The position numbers were made by a program, and so were the translations under genes. From Hirudo medicinalis (lineage: Eukaryota; Annelida; Clitellata; Hirudinida; Hirudinidae): a stretch of DNA of 30,788 nucleotides. The notes under the pieces are model-generated. The model searched no databases. It was not told the DNA's origin and saw only the letters and a list, made by a program, of their open reading frames with translations. Location: assembly GCA_011800805.1 (NCBI GenBank), contig MPNW01000979.1, forward strand, positions 1,660 through 32,447, written 5' to 3'. This document shows positions 11,525-21,735 of this stretch, piece after piece (within the stretch, counting starts at the first letter, position 1; each line of letters opens with the position of its first letter).

Positions 11525-12540
11525 AATGTCTTAAATTTAACTTGAATTCTTATATTTTTCTCGCCTTATTTATTTTGGTATTGTTCAGAAGAAAATATTC
11601 CACAAAGGTGTGACTGACGAAAGGCCACGTCCGCCGTTAATTAATTGAAAATAAATCCAAGCCCTTTCGATTAAAAATAACAAATTGTGTTATCCGATTA
11701 AATTTGAAGAGTGCGTTATGTATTTTAAGATGATTTACTCAGGTAAGATGATCAGATATGTTGATAAGATCCTGACATTCTCATGAAATGTCTCTGTGAC
11801 TACTGCAGCTGCAGAAGGTAGCAATTCCACCATTTAACGTCCAATATTGATTAACATCTTTAATCCCAAAATAGTCAGTAATTAAAAAAATGAATTAGAC
11901 TAAAAATATTGCAGCATCGAATCACTATAGGCCCTCTTAAGTAAGGTTCAGAAATCTATCAGCCATTTCAATCGATTTTCACTACCATAATCTTCCAAAT
12001 ATTGCTTGACGACTTGGCTTGGGAGAGTTTCCATGCGAAAGGATTTTTTCTGAACTTTTCTAGTTTGGAAACAAAATCAATACTCTTTTGTTTCTACACA
12101 ATAATGCATATTGTTGGCGCGCGAAGAATTCATCGTTTATGATCACATCATTCGATTCCTGGTACTTCATTAGTTTCGTATTCTCTTGTTTGGCTTTATT
12201 TTTTGAGCCATATTTTACGATTAAAGTTGCGGTTATCAATTATAGTTTAACAACTTTTAGCAGTGTACGTTAAAAAATAAATAAATTCAAAGAAAATTTA
12301 TTGGCTCCACCCGTGGACCACTCCATTGTAATTCGTGATCAATTTCATTCAAAACAATTTCAAATGAATGAGAAATATCAAAACATCTTGAAAAAAACGC
12401 AATACAATACAAAAAATGTCAATTGCATTTTAAAGTTTAATGACATTTTAAATCTTCTAGAAAGGCCAGGTATCTTAGCAACTATGAATTCCCATTTTAA
12501 TTACTGAAAGGCTCAAATTCACAAAACCAAACGAGCAAAA
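11525..12540. other. Intergenic region upstream of the lectin-like array
   Basis: No gene was seen. The block at 12157-12206 reappears at 14357-14406, so the array's duplication reaches into this flank. A reading frame at 12301-12507 has no supporting signals. Confidence 0.5.
12157..12206 (+). repeat. Duplicated flank block (partner at 14357-14406)
   Basis: Starts ATTCCTGGTACTTCATTAGT and is nearly identical to the sequence at 14357. The two copies lie upstream of gene A and of relic B respectively, which marks them as parts of one duplicated unit. Confidence 0.8.
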
Positions 12541-12545
12541 ATCTC

Positions 12546-12552
12546 TATAAAG
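12546..12552 (+). promoter_or_regulatory. TATA box of array gene A
   Basis: TATAAAG lies 70 bases before the ATG at 12616. The other array genes use a TTTAAAA-type element instead. Confidence 0.5.
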
Positions 12553-12615
12553 TCTCTTGATTTCCCCAGTAATTTGTCATTTGACGAGATGCCTCAGAAA
12601 TCTCTAAATAAAAAC

Positions 12616-13964
12616 ATGGCTAACTACTTTTTAAATGTTTTCATCTTTACAGCCATAATAACAATAACCAATGGCCAAGAGACGCTGCTAAATGTCAAGA
12701 CATTTCAACGGACTCTGGATTGCGCTGGGAGATCGGGCTGCGCTTTGGACGAATCGACTGAATCCTTGGAAGACATTCGGAACGAATTACATTGCGCCTT
12801 TGCCTGCCTGATTAAGAAGTACTGCGTCAATTTCAACTACTTAGTCATATCTGGATCGTGTTTGCTGTTCAATAGGAATCCATTCAAGATCGAGAACAAA
12901 GTTCTCTGCTCAAGCTTCGATGTAAACTGTTTAATTTAAAGGCAACTTTGTGTGCGTAGACAATAACATTCACCATTTTTATATTTCAGCAAACCAACGT
13001 TACCGGCAAATTGAAATATAATGGTAAGTTGGTCCATTTTGGTTTCTCAAACGGTAGTCAACCTATTAATACATGCCATTTTTTTTTTTTTAAAGGTGTC
13101 AATCTTTCCAAATTCAAGAGATCTTGCCAGGGTTCGACGAAAATGATGGACAATGTGACTTCTCATTCCTGGTTGGCAGTAGATGACTTGAATGGAACTT
13201 CCGTCCTCGATGGCGATTGCACTCGCATAACAGACAATGATTCCCGCAACAATTGGTTCATGGTCGATTTGGTCCATTATTTAATCACCCTCAATGTCAA
13301 GATCTTGGCCAGGACCATTTCTATCGGCAACAATTGTTAGTTTTTTTGAAGTTTTTTTAAATGGCAAAAGATTGTGATTTTCATTTCATCAAGTTTTATA
13401 GAAGCAGCCGTCACTTGTCGTTGAAAAATATATCCCCGTTTATCGTGGTTTTGCAAGGTTTTCCTGAGAGTTTAAGAATCCAGATGTTCCAAAACTTTGG
13501 AGCAAATAACTTTGATTTGTAATGGGAGTGATGAATTGTTTGGTCATTAGATGGCTGAACATTAATTTATTAATGTAATTATGACAATACAATGCATTTA
13601 TGTCAGTCATAATATAAGAAAATGAATCTACTTGAAATTATTGCTAACGAGAATACATATGCGTTTTGTTCCTTAATTTGACTATTAATTGCATTCAATT
13701 AACCCAGTTACACGATATGCGAACCTCACCATCGGAGTAACAAATGATTCTTGGCTTGTCCAGACGCCCATCATAAACGAATACCCTCTTTGTGGCGTGT
13801 ACCTGGGGCCCCCTGCGGATGCATCATGGTTTACCATCTATTGTCAATCTTCTGTTCCACCCGCTAGGTATGTAATAGTTCATCAGGCAATGGCGGACAG
13901 TTCTTCTGATGGGTATTTATCCTTGTGCGAATTTCAAGTTTTTGGTACATTTAAAAAAAATTAA
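12616..13964 (+). CDS. Array gene A: secreted PAN/apple-like plus F5/8C (fucolectin-like) protein, 278 residues
   Basis: Exons 12616-12921, 12990-13023, 13096-13335 and 13708-13964 join in frame to 279 codons. Residues 1-19 are a signal peptide (MANYFLNVFIFTAIITITNG). The first domain (about 30-100) has the PAN spacing: LDCAGRSGCALD, CAFACL, KYCVNFNY, SCLLF. A 34-nt exon then links to an F5/8C domain: NLSKFKRSCQGST, SWLAVDDLNGTS, NNWFMVDLVHY, LTIGV.TNDSW, LCGVYLGP, ARYVIVHQ, LCEFQVFG. A start four codons or more upstream (at 12574) is possible, but the hydrophobic signal favours 12616. This is the most diverged intact member and lies at the array edge. Its second exon is 34 nt instead of 25. 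PAN domains bind proteins or glycans and F5/8C domains of this class bind sugars, so an extracellular recognition role is likely (inference). Confidence 0.85.
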
Positions 13965-14356
13965 ACCTTAGAGATTTTCGAGAAATTCAAGGGAGAAACC
14001 TGCTGAGAAATTCAAATGTCATTGCTTTTAATCTTTATCCAGCGACTTTTAACAAAATTTCGTAGTGGAAAATTTGCGTTAGATTGAAGCGTTTCATTTT
14101 GTATTTGGACTTGCATGAGTAATTGTTGTGTAGCTGGATAGATGTACAGATGTATTGCTAGGATTTTGTTTCTGCATAAATTAATAACTATTGAATCAAT
14201 CTTTTTGGACTAATTGCCTGAAATCAATTTTTATTTTTTTTTAATCCTCTGAAGATTTTTAAATTTCTTGTCCCACGGATAACCTGTAGTCAAATGTTGT
14301 GGATGTTTTGCCTTCGTCTTTTGAAGCTCATCTGAGAAATCAATCCTCCATAACTC

Positions 14357-14406
14357 ATTCCTGGCACTTCATTAGTTTTGTATTCTCTTGTTTGGCTTTA
14401 TTTTAT
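14357..14406 (+). repeat. Duplicated flank block (partner at 12157-12206)
   Basis: Second copy of the block upstream of gene A. Here it precedes the degenerate exon-1 relic B, as expected if a whole gene unit was duplicated and then decayed. Confidence 0.8.
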
Positions 14407-14892
14407 TTTTGATTTGTCATTGATGATTGGGAAGGGTGGCGATAGAGAATATGTTAGTCCATTCAATAGAAATATTGATGCACTAGAAGTAACCAACTTC
14501 CAATGTCAAAGAAAACAATGGCAACTTACCATAAGTCCATTGAACCTTTTATTTTATTTGCATTTTAAATTTCAAATTTAATTTTTTTGCAAATATTCAC
14601 CATAAATTTGGTGAACTTTATCAATATTCTCGTGAAACAAACATGAAAAAGTTCACAGCTGGAAAAAATTTACCATTTTCCACACACGTTGTCGAACACA
14701 CTTTCAGTTGAATGGTCATCAGCCAAACGTCTTTATATTCATCTATTTGTTCGTGAAACATTAATTTGACATTAAATGTTTGGACAGGATGTATTCAATA
14801 AATTTTAATACAACTTATTTACTTTGGATCGTATCCTTGAAACTGCTAAACATTGGCTGCGAGGGTTTCATCCACGGCATAAGGGATGACTC

Positions 14893-15135
14893 TGGGTTGC
14901 GACAGACGATCAGGCTGTGTTTTGGACGAACCCATTCAATTCTTCGATAGAGTTCTCAGCCAATTACAATGCGCAGTCGTACGTAGGATCCAGAAATGCT
15001 AATAATAATAATAGTTAATTTATAATACGCCATTTGCATAGCGTCAGAGGCGCCTACTGCATCAATTTCAACTACAGAAAAATAAATCGGTCATGCCTGC
15101 TGCAAGATTACCAATGTCACTTTGAGCACTAGCTA
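14893..15135 (+). pseudogene. Relic B: decayed exon 1 of an array gene, interrupted by SINE-tail sequence
   Basis: Translation near 14893-14990 gives LGCDRRSGCVLDEP and LSQLQCAVV, matching the start of the PAN domain. After a TAA run and foreign sequence the match resumes at about 15054 with YCINFNY, followed by a degraded SCLLQ segment. There is no signal peptide, no later exons and no open frame. The break falls where intact genes read a cysteine followed by about 10 residues and then YCVNFNY. The order (flank block, relic) mirrors gene A. Confidence 0.75.
15024..15053 (-). mobile_element. SINE 3'-tail fragment inside relic B
   Basis: The minus strand reads CTGACGCTATGCAAATGGCG. This matches the 3' end of the SINE at 29420-29601 (CTGACGCTATGCATATGGCG) with one difference. 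It lies between the two halves of the relic exon. Confidence 0.6.
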
Positions 15136-15139
15136 CAAT

Positions 15140-15800
15140 GTAAGTTGTTTGTAAAATAGACAATAGAATATTATTGTATAATAGCATGTGTGGGACACTC
15201 TTACATTTTGTACAAACTCAGTAACTAGGTTAGCACGCAGACATTAATATTTTTCCGACAAGTTATGCTGAGGACAGTAATAACATACTAGAGCTACTTC
15301 TATACATGATAGAAAGCTGTGGTTGTTACAGTAAAGGTGTTTTTCTTTGATAACTATAAATATTTGATAAATCATAGTTCACCAGGCTTCAATTGGAATC
15401 CACTGAAAGCCAGCTTTAGGGAGGATTTCTCATTTTACGTGAATTTGAAACCTTCAGAGATGATCATTACTGACTTTCTATCATTTTTGCATTTTTGAAA
15501 TTATTGATTTCTCAAGCGGTCAATGATGTATCACAAAAGTATTTATAATTTTTAATAATTTGTAAACTGTAAGTATTTTCGTGTGATTTTTAATAAATGA
15601 TTTTAATGATTTTGTTTTTTAAAACTTCAAGGATGCTTTTAGCTCGCTACCAGAAAATGAAGTGCGAAATAACGATTCCAATAAATTTTTAAACATTCCA
15701 AAAAAAAAAAAACGAAATTATCTCGTCAAGAGCAATTCTCCGTACTTGATATGCGCACAAAGTATATCCATTCAACAAAAAAATGCCAATGCAATAGTCC
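15140..15800. other. AT-rich spacer upstream of gene C
   Basis: No gene was seen. From about 15720 the sequence starts to resemble the conserved upstream blocks of genes D, E and G. Confidence 0.5.
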
Positions 15801-15807
15801 GGGGTAA

Positions 15808-15826
15808 CTAAGCAACAAGTTTAAAA
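15808..15826 (+). promoter_or_regulatory. Conserved array promoter block, gene C
   Basis: CTAAGCAACAAGTTTAAAA ends 46 bases before the ATG. The same block at the same distance precedes genes D, E and G, so TTTAAAA probably serves as the TATA element. Confidence 0.5.
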
Positions 15827-15872
15827 CACCAGGAATGGGAATTAATATATACTACTGGCACACTACTGAAAT

Positions 15873-17152
15873 ATGATGAATATGGATGCTGCCGGCTTAT
15901 TGCCAAATTTTCCCCTCCTAGCTCTAATTTTTGTTCACGTACTCAGTGAACAAAATTTTATAATTCACAATTATTACCAGGGGACACTGGATTGCAAAGG
16001 AGGACCAGGCTGTGCCATCGACCAACCGACTGAAATTTTACAAGGAATTCGAAGTAAGTTCCAATGTGCCTTTAATTGCCTGACAAAAGGGTACTGCGTC
16101 AATTTCAACTACTTGGAAATGTCTGGATTGTGTCTGCTGTTTGAAAGAACTCCGTTCAAGATTACAAACAAGACGCTGTGTACGAGTTACGATGTAAAGT
16201 ATTTTTATTATAATTTTTAGAATATTTTATAGTATTGACCGAAATATTTGCAATATTTTAGAGCCACCTGACGGTTGGGATTCTGGGTAAACCATATTAA
16301 TTTATTTAATTCTTAAATTAGAATCAATTCTAGACCTTTGACCGACTTTACAAGTAATTCCGTATGTTTTATGAAGGCGAAAATCTTTCCAAATACCGTA
16401 GAACATGTCAAAGCTCTACTTATGCTTCAAATAACATGTCCTATTCGTCATGGCTAGCAGTTGATGGTTTGAATGAAACAACCGTAAAAAAGGGCGGATG
16501 TAGCCACACAAGTGAGGATGATTCGAAAAACAACTGGTTTATGGTGGATTTGGTTCATTACTTTACAGTTAGCTACGTGCGAATCCTGACCAGGAATGCC
16601 GGTGGAGACATTCTTCTGGGTTGGTTATTTATTTTAGTCTCACTTTTAAGTGTCCAAATTAAGTTTCAAATATGTTTAGTCCGCTGTATTGTCAGCTGTA
16701 AATCATTTGATAGTTTGATTGAAAGAGTTAAAAATCCATTTGAATTACGAAGGAAGGTTTCAAATGATCACGAATAGTTATTTATTGTTTTGATGAAGTT
16801 ATAAATTTATTTATAAATTATTTATTCGATTATATTTTAGATCTAAGAATGATTAATTAAATTTAAAGTATTTTAAATTAAAAAAAATCGAAACCAATTT
16901 CAAGCCGACAGATACAAAAACCTTAACATCGGGGTCACTAACGATTCTTGGCTTGTAAAGGTACCCATCAGACAGCAATACTCAATTTGCGGTGTCTACG
17001 TCGGTCCTCGAGCTAATGCCACTTGGATTACAATTAGCTGCCAATCAACTGTTCCCTCCGCTAGATACGTGATAGTCCATCAGATGCCTGTTAACATTAA
17101 ATATGGAGGTTTTATGGCTTTGTGTGAAGTTGAAGTCTTTGGTGTTCTTTGA
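15873..17152 (+). CDS. Array gene C: secreted PAN/apple-like plus F5/8C protein, 278 residues
   Basis: Exons 15873-16193, 16262-16286 (25-nt microexon), 16377-16619 and 16905-17152 join to exactly 279 codons, with phases 0, 1 and 1. It has a signal peptide ending near VLSEQ. The PAN-like domain reads LDCKGGPGCAIDQP, CAFNCL, GYCVNFNY, GLCLLFERTPFKI and LCTSYD. The microexon encodes SHLTVGIL. The F5/8C domain reads GENLSKYRRTCQSST, SWLAVDGL, NNWFMVDLVHY, VRILTRN, NIGVTNDSW, ICGVYVGP, ISCQST, ARYVIVHQMP and LCEVEVFG. The donor of exon 3 is gttggt, while all sister genes have gttagt. If intron 3 is retained, the frame stays open to 16777, giving a possible truncated form. Sequons NMS, NET and NAT suggest glycosylation. 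Extracellular ligand binding is inferred from domains only. Confidence 0.88.
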
Positions 17153-17663
17153 ATTTTCCACTCAGTTTGAATTGGGTTTTAAGTCGATTTGTTCGAAGCT
17201 ACAATTAAACTTAAATAGCATTGCAAATGAATAATTTGCATCAAGTGATGATCGAACATGTTAGTGCAGCTGTGGTTGTATGATAAATGATAACCTATTA
17301 TTTTAAGCGGTGTTGTTTCCTGCAATAAGCCCGCATATACAGTATGCGTACACCGTTAATTTGTTGTCTGAAACTTTTTATTGATTTTTATTGATTGTAC
17401 AATTTATTATTATATTTACATTGATATTTATATTTATTAATATTTTTAGTAATTTTTATCCAGTCTTTCTACTGCAAGCACGAGCTACTATAACCTAAAA
17501 TATTATTATACCAAAAAACTACGGCTAAGATATTTTTTTAATTGTCTGAGGTTAATATTTGTAGTTAAATATTATTATAATTTTGAGTTAATAATATTGC
17601 TCAAGTTTGAATGCAATATTTAATTAATAAATAAGAGGTATAAATTATTAGCTTAAAATAATG

Positions 17664-17745
17664 GAACCCAATCTGCGGTGTCTACGTCTGTCCTGGAGCT
17701 AATCTTGGATAACAATTTCAGTATGTAAATTTGAGGTTTTCGGTA
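17664..17745 (+). pseudogene. Exon-4 relic upstream of gene D
   Basis: Reads like exon 4 from ICGVY to GAN, then has an internal deletion and a short tail resembling LCELEVFG. The same deletion is seen in the relics at 24276 and 27714. It therefore arose once and was copied with the unit. Confidence 0.75.
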
Positions 17746-18029
17746 AATTCATTGCTTCCCTATAAATTTTATGAAAATAAATTACATTATTAATTTTCTG
17801 GGTAACATTGGCATCAGTAATAAGCAACATAGTAAAAGTTTATCAAGACCATTGAGTGTGGGATGCTTCTGCAGGTAAAGCTAAAAAAGCTAGAGTGAAG
17901 AATAAATAAAAAGTCATTTTTATGCAATCCGTCCAAAATGACATTTTCTCATCATGCGCGTTTCTCCAGATTTGAAATGCATGCAATGTAATAGCATACA
18001 ATATATGAATGACAATGCAAGTCCAGTAG

Positions 18030-18048
18030 CTAAGCAACCAGTTTAAAA
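18030..18048 (+). promoter_or_regulatory. Conserved array promoter block, gene D
   Basis: CTAAGCAACCAGTTTAAAA ends 52 bases before the ATG at 18101. It is shared with genes C, E and G. Confidence 0.5.
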
Positions 18049-18100
18049 TACCGGGAAAGAAAATTAAGATCGCTTGGCACACTACCGAAATAAGATAATT

Positions 18101-19336
18101 ATGCAGGGTGCCGGCTTTTTATCAAATTTTGCTCTCCTTGCTCTAATTTTTGTACATGTACTCAGTGAACAAAATTTGATAATTCACAATTATTACCACA
18201 AGACCCTGGATTGCAAAGGGAAGCCTGGCTGTGCCGTCGATCAACAGACTGTAACTTTTCAAGGAATTCGAAGTAAGTTGCAATGTGCTATTAATTGCCT
18301 GACAAAAGGGTACTGCGTCAATTTCAACTTCTGGGAAACATCTGGATTGTGTCTGCTGTTTGAAAGAACTCCGTTCAAGATTACAAACAGGATGATGTGC
18401 ACGAGTTACGATGTAAAGTATTTTTATTATAATTTTTAAAATATTATATATTATTGACCGAAATATTTGCAATATTTTAGAGCAACCTGACATTTGGGAT
18501 TCTGGGTAAACCATATTAATTTATTGAATTCTTAAATTAGAATAAATTTTAAACCTTTAATCGATTTTACAACTAATTCCGTATGTTTTATGAAGGCGAA
18601 AATCTTTCCAAATACCGTAGAACATGTCAAAGCTCTACTTATGTTCCAAATAGCATATCCTATCCATCGTGGCTAGCAGTTGATGGTTTGAGTGGAACGA
18701 CCATTCAAAAGGGCAGTTGTAGCTATACAAGTGACGTTAATTCGAAAAACAACTGGTTCATGGTGGATTTGGTTCATTACTTTACAGTTAGCTACGTGCG
18801 AATCCTGACCATAAATAACGGTGGAGACATTCTTCTGGGTTAGTTATTCATTTTAGTTTCACTTTTAAGTGTCCAAATTAAGTTTCAAATATGTTTTGTC
18901 CGCTGTAAATCATTTGATAATTTGATTAAAAGAGTTAAATTCAATTTTAATTACGTAGGAAGGTTTCAAATGATCACGAATCATTATTTATTGTTTTGAT
19001 GAAGTTATAAATTTATTTTTAAATGATTTAATCGATTATATCTTAATGTTTTTTTTTTAAATAAAATAAAATCAAAACCAATTTCAAGCCGACAGTTACA
19101 AGAACCTTACCATCGGGGTCACTAACGATTCTTGGCTTGTAAAGGTACCCGTCAGACGTCAATACCCAATTTGCGGTGTCTATGACGGTCCTCGAGCTAA
19201 TGCCACTTGGATTACAATTGGCTGCCAATCAACTGTTCCGTCCGGTAGATACGTGATAGTCCATCAGATGCCTCTGAACAGTAGCTATGGAGGTTTAATG
19301 GCTTTGTGTGAAGTTGCAGTCTTTGGTGTTCTTTGA
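18101..19336 (+). CDS. Array gene D: secreted PAN/apple-like plus F5/8C protein, 275 residues
   Basis: Exons 18101-18412, 18481-18505, 18596-18838 and 19089-19336 join to 276 codons with the same phases as gene C. The signal peptide starts MQGAGFLSNFALLALIF. The PAN-like part has LDCKGKPGCAVDQQ, CAINCL, GYCVNFNF and a Trp replacing Leu near the fifth cysteine (FWETSG). The microexon reads SNLTFGIL. The F5/8C part differs from gene C mainly in two loops (YVPNSISYP, and LSGTTIQKGSC through SDVNSKN), while the surrounding DNA is nearly identical. Exon 4 starts ADSYKN. The first ATG in the leader is at 18101. A longer frame starting upstream lacks an ATG and would spoil the signal peptide. Role: secreted recognition protein, inferred. 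Confidence 0.88.
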
Positions 19337-19420
19337 CTTTTTCACTCAAATAATTGTTCATTAACGTCCGTTGCATAGCTAGATGATTAGGACGGTGCTC
19401 CCGCAACGACTTTTTCACTC
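19335..19420 (-). mobile_element. 5'-truncated SINE with 13-bp target site duplication
   Basis: The 13-mer GACTTTTTCACTC occurs at 19335-19347 and 19408-19420. The sister copies after genes E and G have no insert at this point, and G has the 13-mer once. The 60 inserted bases, read on the minus strand, contain GGGAGCACC, GCTATGCA and GTTAAT in the same order as the 3' end of the SINE at 29420-29601. A long TSD plus 5' truncation is the signature of LINE-type retrotransposition. The insert overlaps the last two bases of the stop codon of gene D without changing it. Confidence 0.75.
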
Positions 19421-19748
19421 GGTTTGAATTGGATTTTAAGTCGATTTGTTAGCACACCATTATTGTGGTTTCTGAACTTGCAACTTCATCTGCAATAATC
19501 ATTTTGTGATGTTTGAGTTATTACAATATTAACCTATTATTATGCCAACAAGCTGTAGCTTGTACCTAGGACATCTTTATAATCTTCTACGGCTGATATT
19601 TGTTATCAAATATTATATTTGTGTTATCAAAGGTACTAAATTTTGAATACAATATTTTATTGCTAAATGTGATTTGTGATTAAATAATGGCTGGCAGCCC
19701 AATGTTTAAAATTTAATTCGGCAATCGTTTAATTAGATCCGAAAAGTA

Positions 19749-19827
19749 TTAGGTTGGCAACTAAGTTCCGCCGTTTTGCGGAATGTTACAATGTAAAAAA
19801 ACGGCGGGAACTTAGTTGCAAACCTAA
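19749..19827. mobile_element. Mariner-type MITE, 79 bp, with terminal inverted repeats of about 29 bp
   Basis: The left end TTAGGTTGGCAACTAAGTTC mirrors the right end TTAGGTTTGCAACTAAGTTC (reverse complement), continuing into GCCGTTTT on both sides. The ends resemble known mariner termini, and the element lies after a TA. The paralogous position at about 29790 reads GAAAAGTAAATCATTTT without the element, giving an empty site. The whole element is essentially two inverted repeats with a loop of about 18 bases, so it would fold into a hairpin. No transposase is present. Confidence 0.85.
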
Positions 19828-20241
19828 GAAATCATTTTAGAAGGATTCAGTGAAGTTTCTGTTAAACAATTCGGAATAGATGTCAACAAAAACTGTCTTT
19901 AATTTTCACAAATAATGCATGTTTTTCAAACCTTCAAGGTCCATAAATATCTTTCTCTGGATATTCAGATTAAAAAATAAAACAAAACAATTTAATTCAG
20001 AACCCAAGGAGTCAAAATTGTTCACTTCATGTCTCATCAGCACGCAAACTGTATCGATTCTTGTAATTTCGTGTTTCCAGAACAAAAAGACAGATATCGA
20101 TCAATGCTCACGTTTTCCTCAAACATTTTCAATATAAGACTCAGTCGATAGAAAAATACTTTCAAACAATTGTTGTTGCAACGAAAATTCTACTGGAATG
20201 AATTTGTGCATGAGTTGGTTTTAATATATGCTAAAAGGAAG

Positions 20242-20817
20242 ATGTTATTCCACATTCTAAAATCAAGAGTCCATTTACTAATCTTTACTCTTTTTAGGAT
20301 TTTCTTATTATGTCCTTGTAGCGAAGGCGATTTAATTAAACAGAAATATTTTATTTCTAGTATTTCTAGTATCAGAAATATAGTGATTTTAAAAATATTT
20401 GTTTCTTTGTAGATAAAAACTTCTATATTCTTGTTTAATAAACGCTTTTCAAATTAGTTACACGGCAATATCTAATAATTCAATTATATTGCTAAAAATA
20501 ACGAGTATATAATCTCAAGCCGACAGGTACAAGGACATTACCATCGGTGTCACAAATCACTCCTGGCTTACCAAGGTACCCAGAAAAAAATCAATACAAA
20601 ATCTGTGGGGTCTACACTGGTCCTAGACCGAATGTCACTTGGATCACAATCAGTTGTCAGGCATCGGTTCCATCCGCTAGATACGTAATAGTTCATCAGA
20701 TGCCTGTGAACTTAAGTATTGGAGGNGGTTCCATCCGCTAGATACGTAATAGTTCATCAGATGCCTGTGAACTTAAGTATTGGAGGATTTTTATGCCTGT
20801 GCGAATTGGAGGTTTAA
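20242..20817 (+). pseudogene. Array pseudogene X: signal-peptide exon fused to intron 3, then exon 4 only
   Basis: An ATG at 20242 opens a good signal peptide (LLIFTLFRIFLLCPCSEG) ending DLIKQKYFI, where gene F continues into KTLDC. Here the PAN part, microexon and exon 3 are missing: the sequence jumps into what is intron 3 in the sister copy. Exon 4 (from 20520) is present with ADRYKDITIGVTNHSW. It is frameshifted by one extra A in a run at 20584-20590, where copy Y has six A. Its end is shorter (CLCELEV, stop at about 20817). The exon is also disturbed by the single-N join. Without the artefact and the extra A it would be a complete exon 4. Confidence 0.8.
20666..20786. other. Assembly artefact: 60-bp overlap left unmerged around a single N
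   Basis: Bases 20666-20725 and 20727-20786 are identical, separated by N at 20726. Two contig ends were joined without removing their overlap. The true sequence probably contains this block once. Confidence 0.95.
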
Positions 20818-20829
20818 GCACTTTCTGAA

Positions 20830-21550
20830 CCGGATCCGTTTTATGAAGACATTCAAGTAGAGTTTCTCAGATAACGATTTAGAAAGAATTTATAAATCCA
20901 ATTTTTTGTGCATTTGTTTCATTATTAGATACAAAACAATTAGTCAAACTAATCCTTGTAAAACGACAAACATTGATTTATAGGCACCTACGGAGAATTG
21001 GAAACTAATGAAATTATCATTAAATTCCGTACTCCATTCTAATTGGATTGAAAGTTACCAGCGGTTGTGATGATGTTTTGTTTTGTGTGAAGTTGAAGTT
21101 TGAGGTACTTTTTTATCGACTATATTATTTAAACATTTTTAACTTTTAATTCATTAAAATTACACTTAATTTCAAGACAAAAGCAATTGGGAGTTTCTTA
21201 AATATTTTATAAGTCAATAAAGTCGTTTATAGTTGTTGCAAAAGTAAAATTTCTTAAAAATTTAAATCAAATATTTCAATTTTTTAAATATTCTACATAA
21301 TAATAATTCCGTAATATTCTCTAATAGTAGTGAAGTATTTTTTTAATGGCATCAAAAAATAATGGAACATTTGAAAAACCCAAATATTTCAAGTACTTAG
21401 TATTTTTTTCTCAAATTATCGGCTAAGAAATGCAATGCGGTAACAAATGTTCACAAATTTTCAGCAAAGTCAGCAAGTTTTGAAAGGAAAAAGAACGTGC
21501 TTCTGAAAAAGAAAGGCATCATAAAAATCTGTGCTCCGATGATATTTAGG
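20830..21550. other. AT-rich spacer, no gene seen
   Basis: Contains scraps reminiscent of array exon 4 (around 21080, GTGTGAAGTTGAAGTTTGAG). No open structure is present. It separates pseudogene X from the tail of the minus-strand CNG-channel fragment. Confidence 0.5.
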
Positions 21551-21564
21551 TCATTTAGGTCGCT

Positions 21565-21735
21565 AATCTGCATTAACCTCTGAATTATTAGATCTCGCCA
21601 CCTTATTCCTCAGGTGCATCTTGCTGTACAGGTATGCCAGGTAGCTGGTNAATCTGCATTAACCTCTGAATTATTAGATCTCGCCACCTTATTCCTCAGG
21701 TGCATCTTGCTGTACAGGTATGCCAGGTAGCTGGT
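21565..21735. other. Assembly artefact: 85-bp overlap left unmerged around a single N
   Basis: Bases 21565-21649 and 21651-21735 are identical around N at 21650. Merging them restores one reading of the CNG tail exon ending at a normal stop. Confidence 0.95.

Noticed and set aside
12301..12507. Plus-strand frame upstream of gene A
   Set aside because: It has no ATG, no signal or domain features, and sits in the flank directly upstream of the TATA box of gene A.
17843..18082. Minus-strand reading frame in the upstream region of gene D, with a similar one at 24485-24706 upstream of E (hydrophobic, WLLSYWTCIVIH)
   Set aside because: The two look alike only because the promoter regions are duplicates. 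The matching place upstream of G has an indel that breaks the frame, so protein-level constraint is not supported.
18143..18514. Long minus-strand frame across exon 1 of gene D
   Set aside because: It is the antisense shadow of the signal-peptide and PAN exon. It has no start context or splice logic of its own.
19919..20137. Plus-strand frame between gene D and pseudogene X
   Set aside because: The paralogous regions near 26400 and 29890 contain indels that disrupt it, so it is noncoding spacer.
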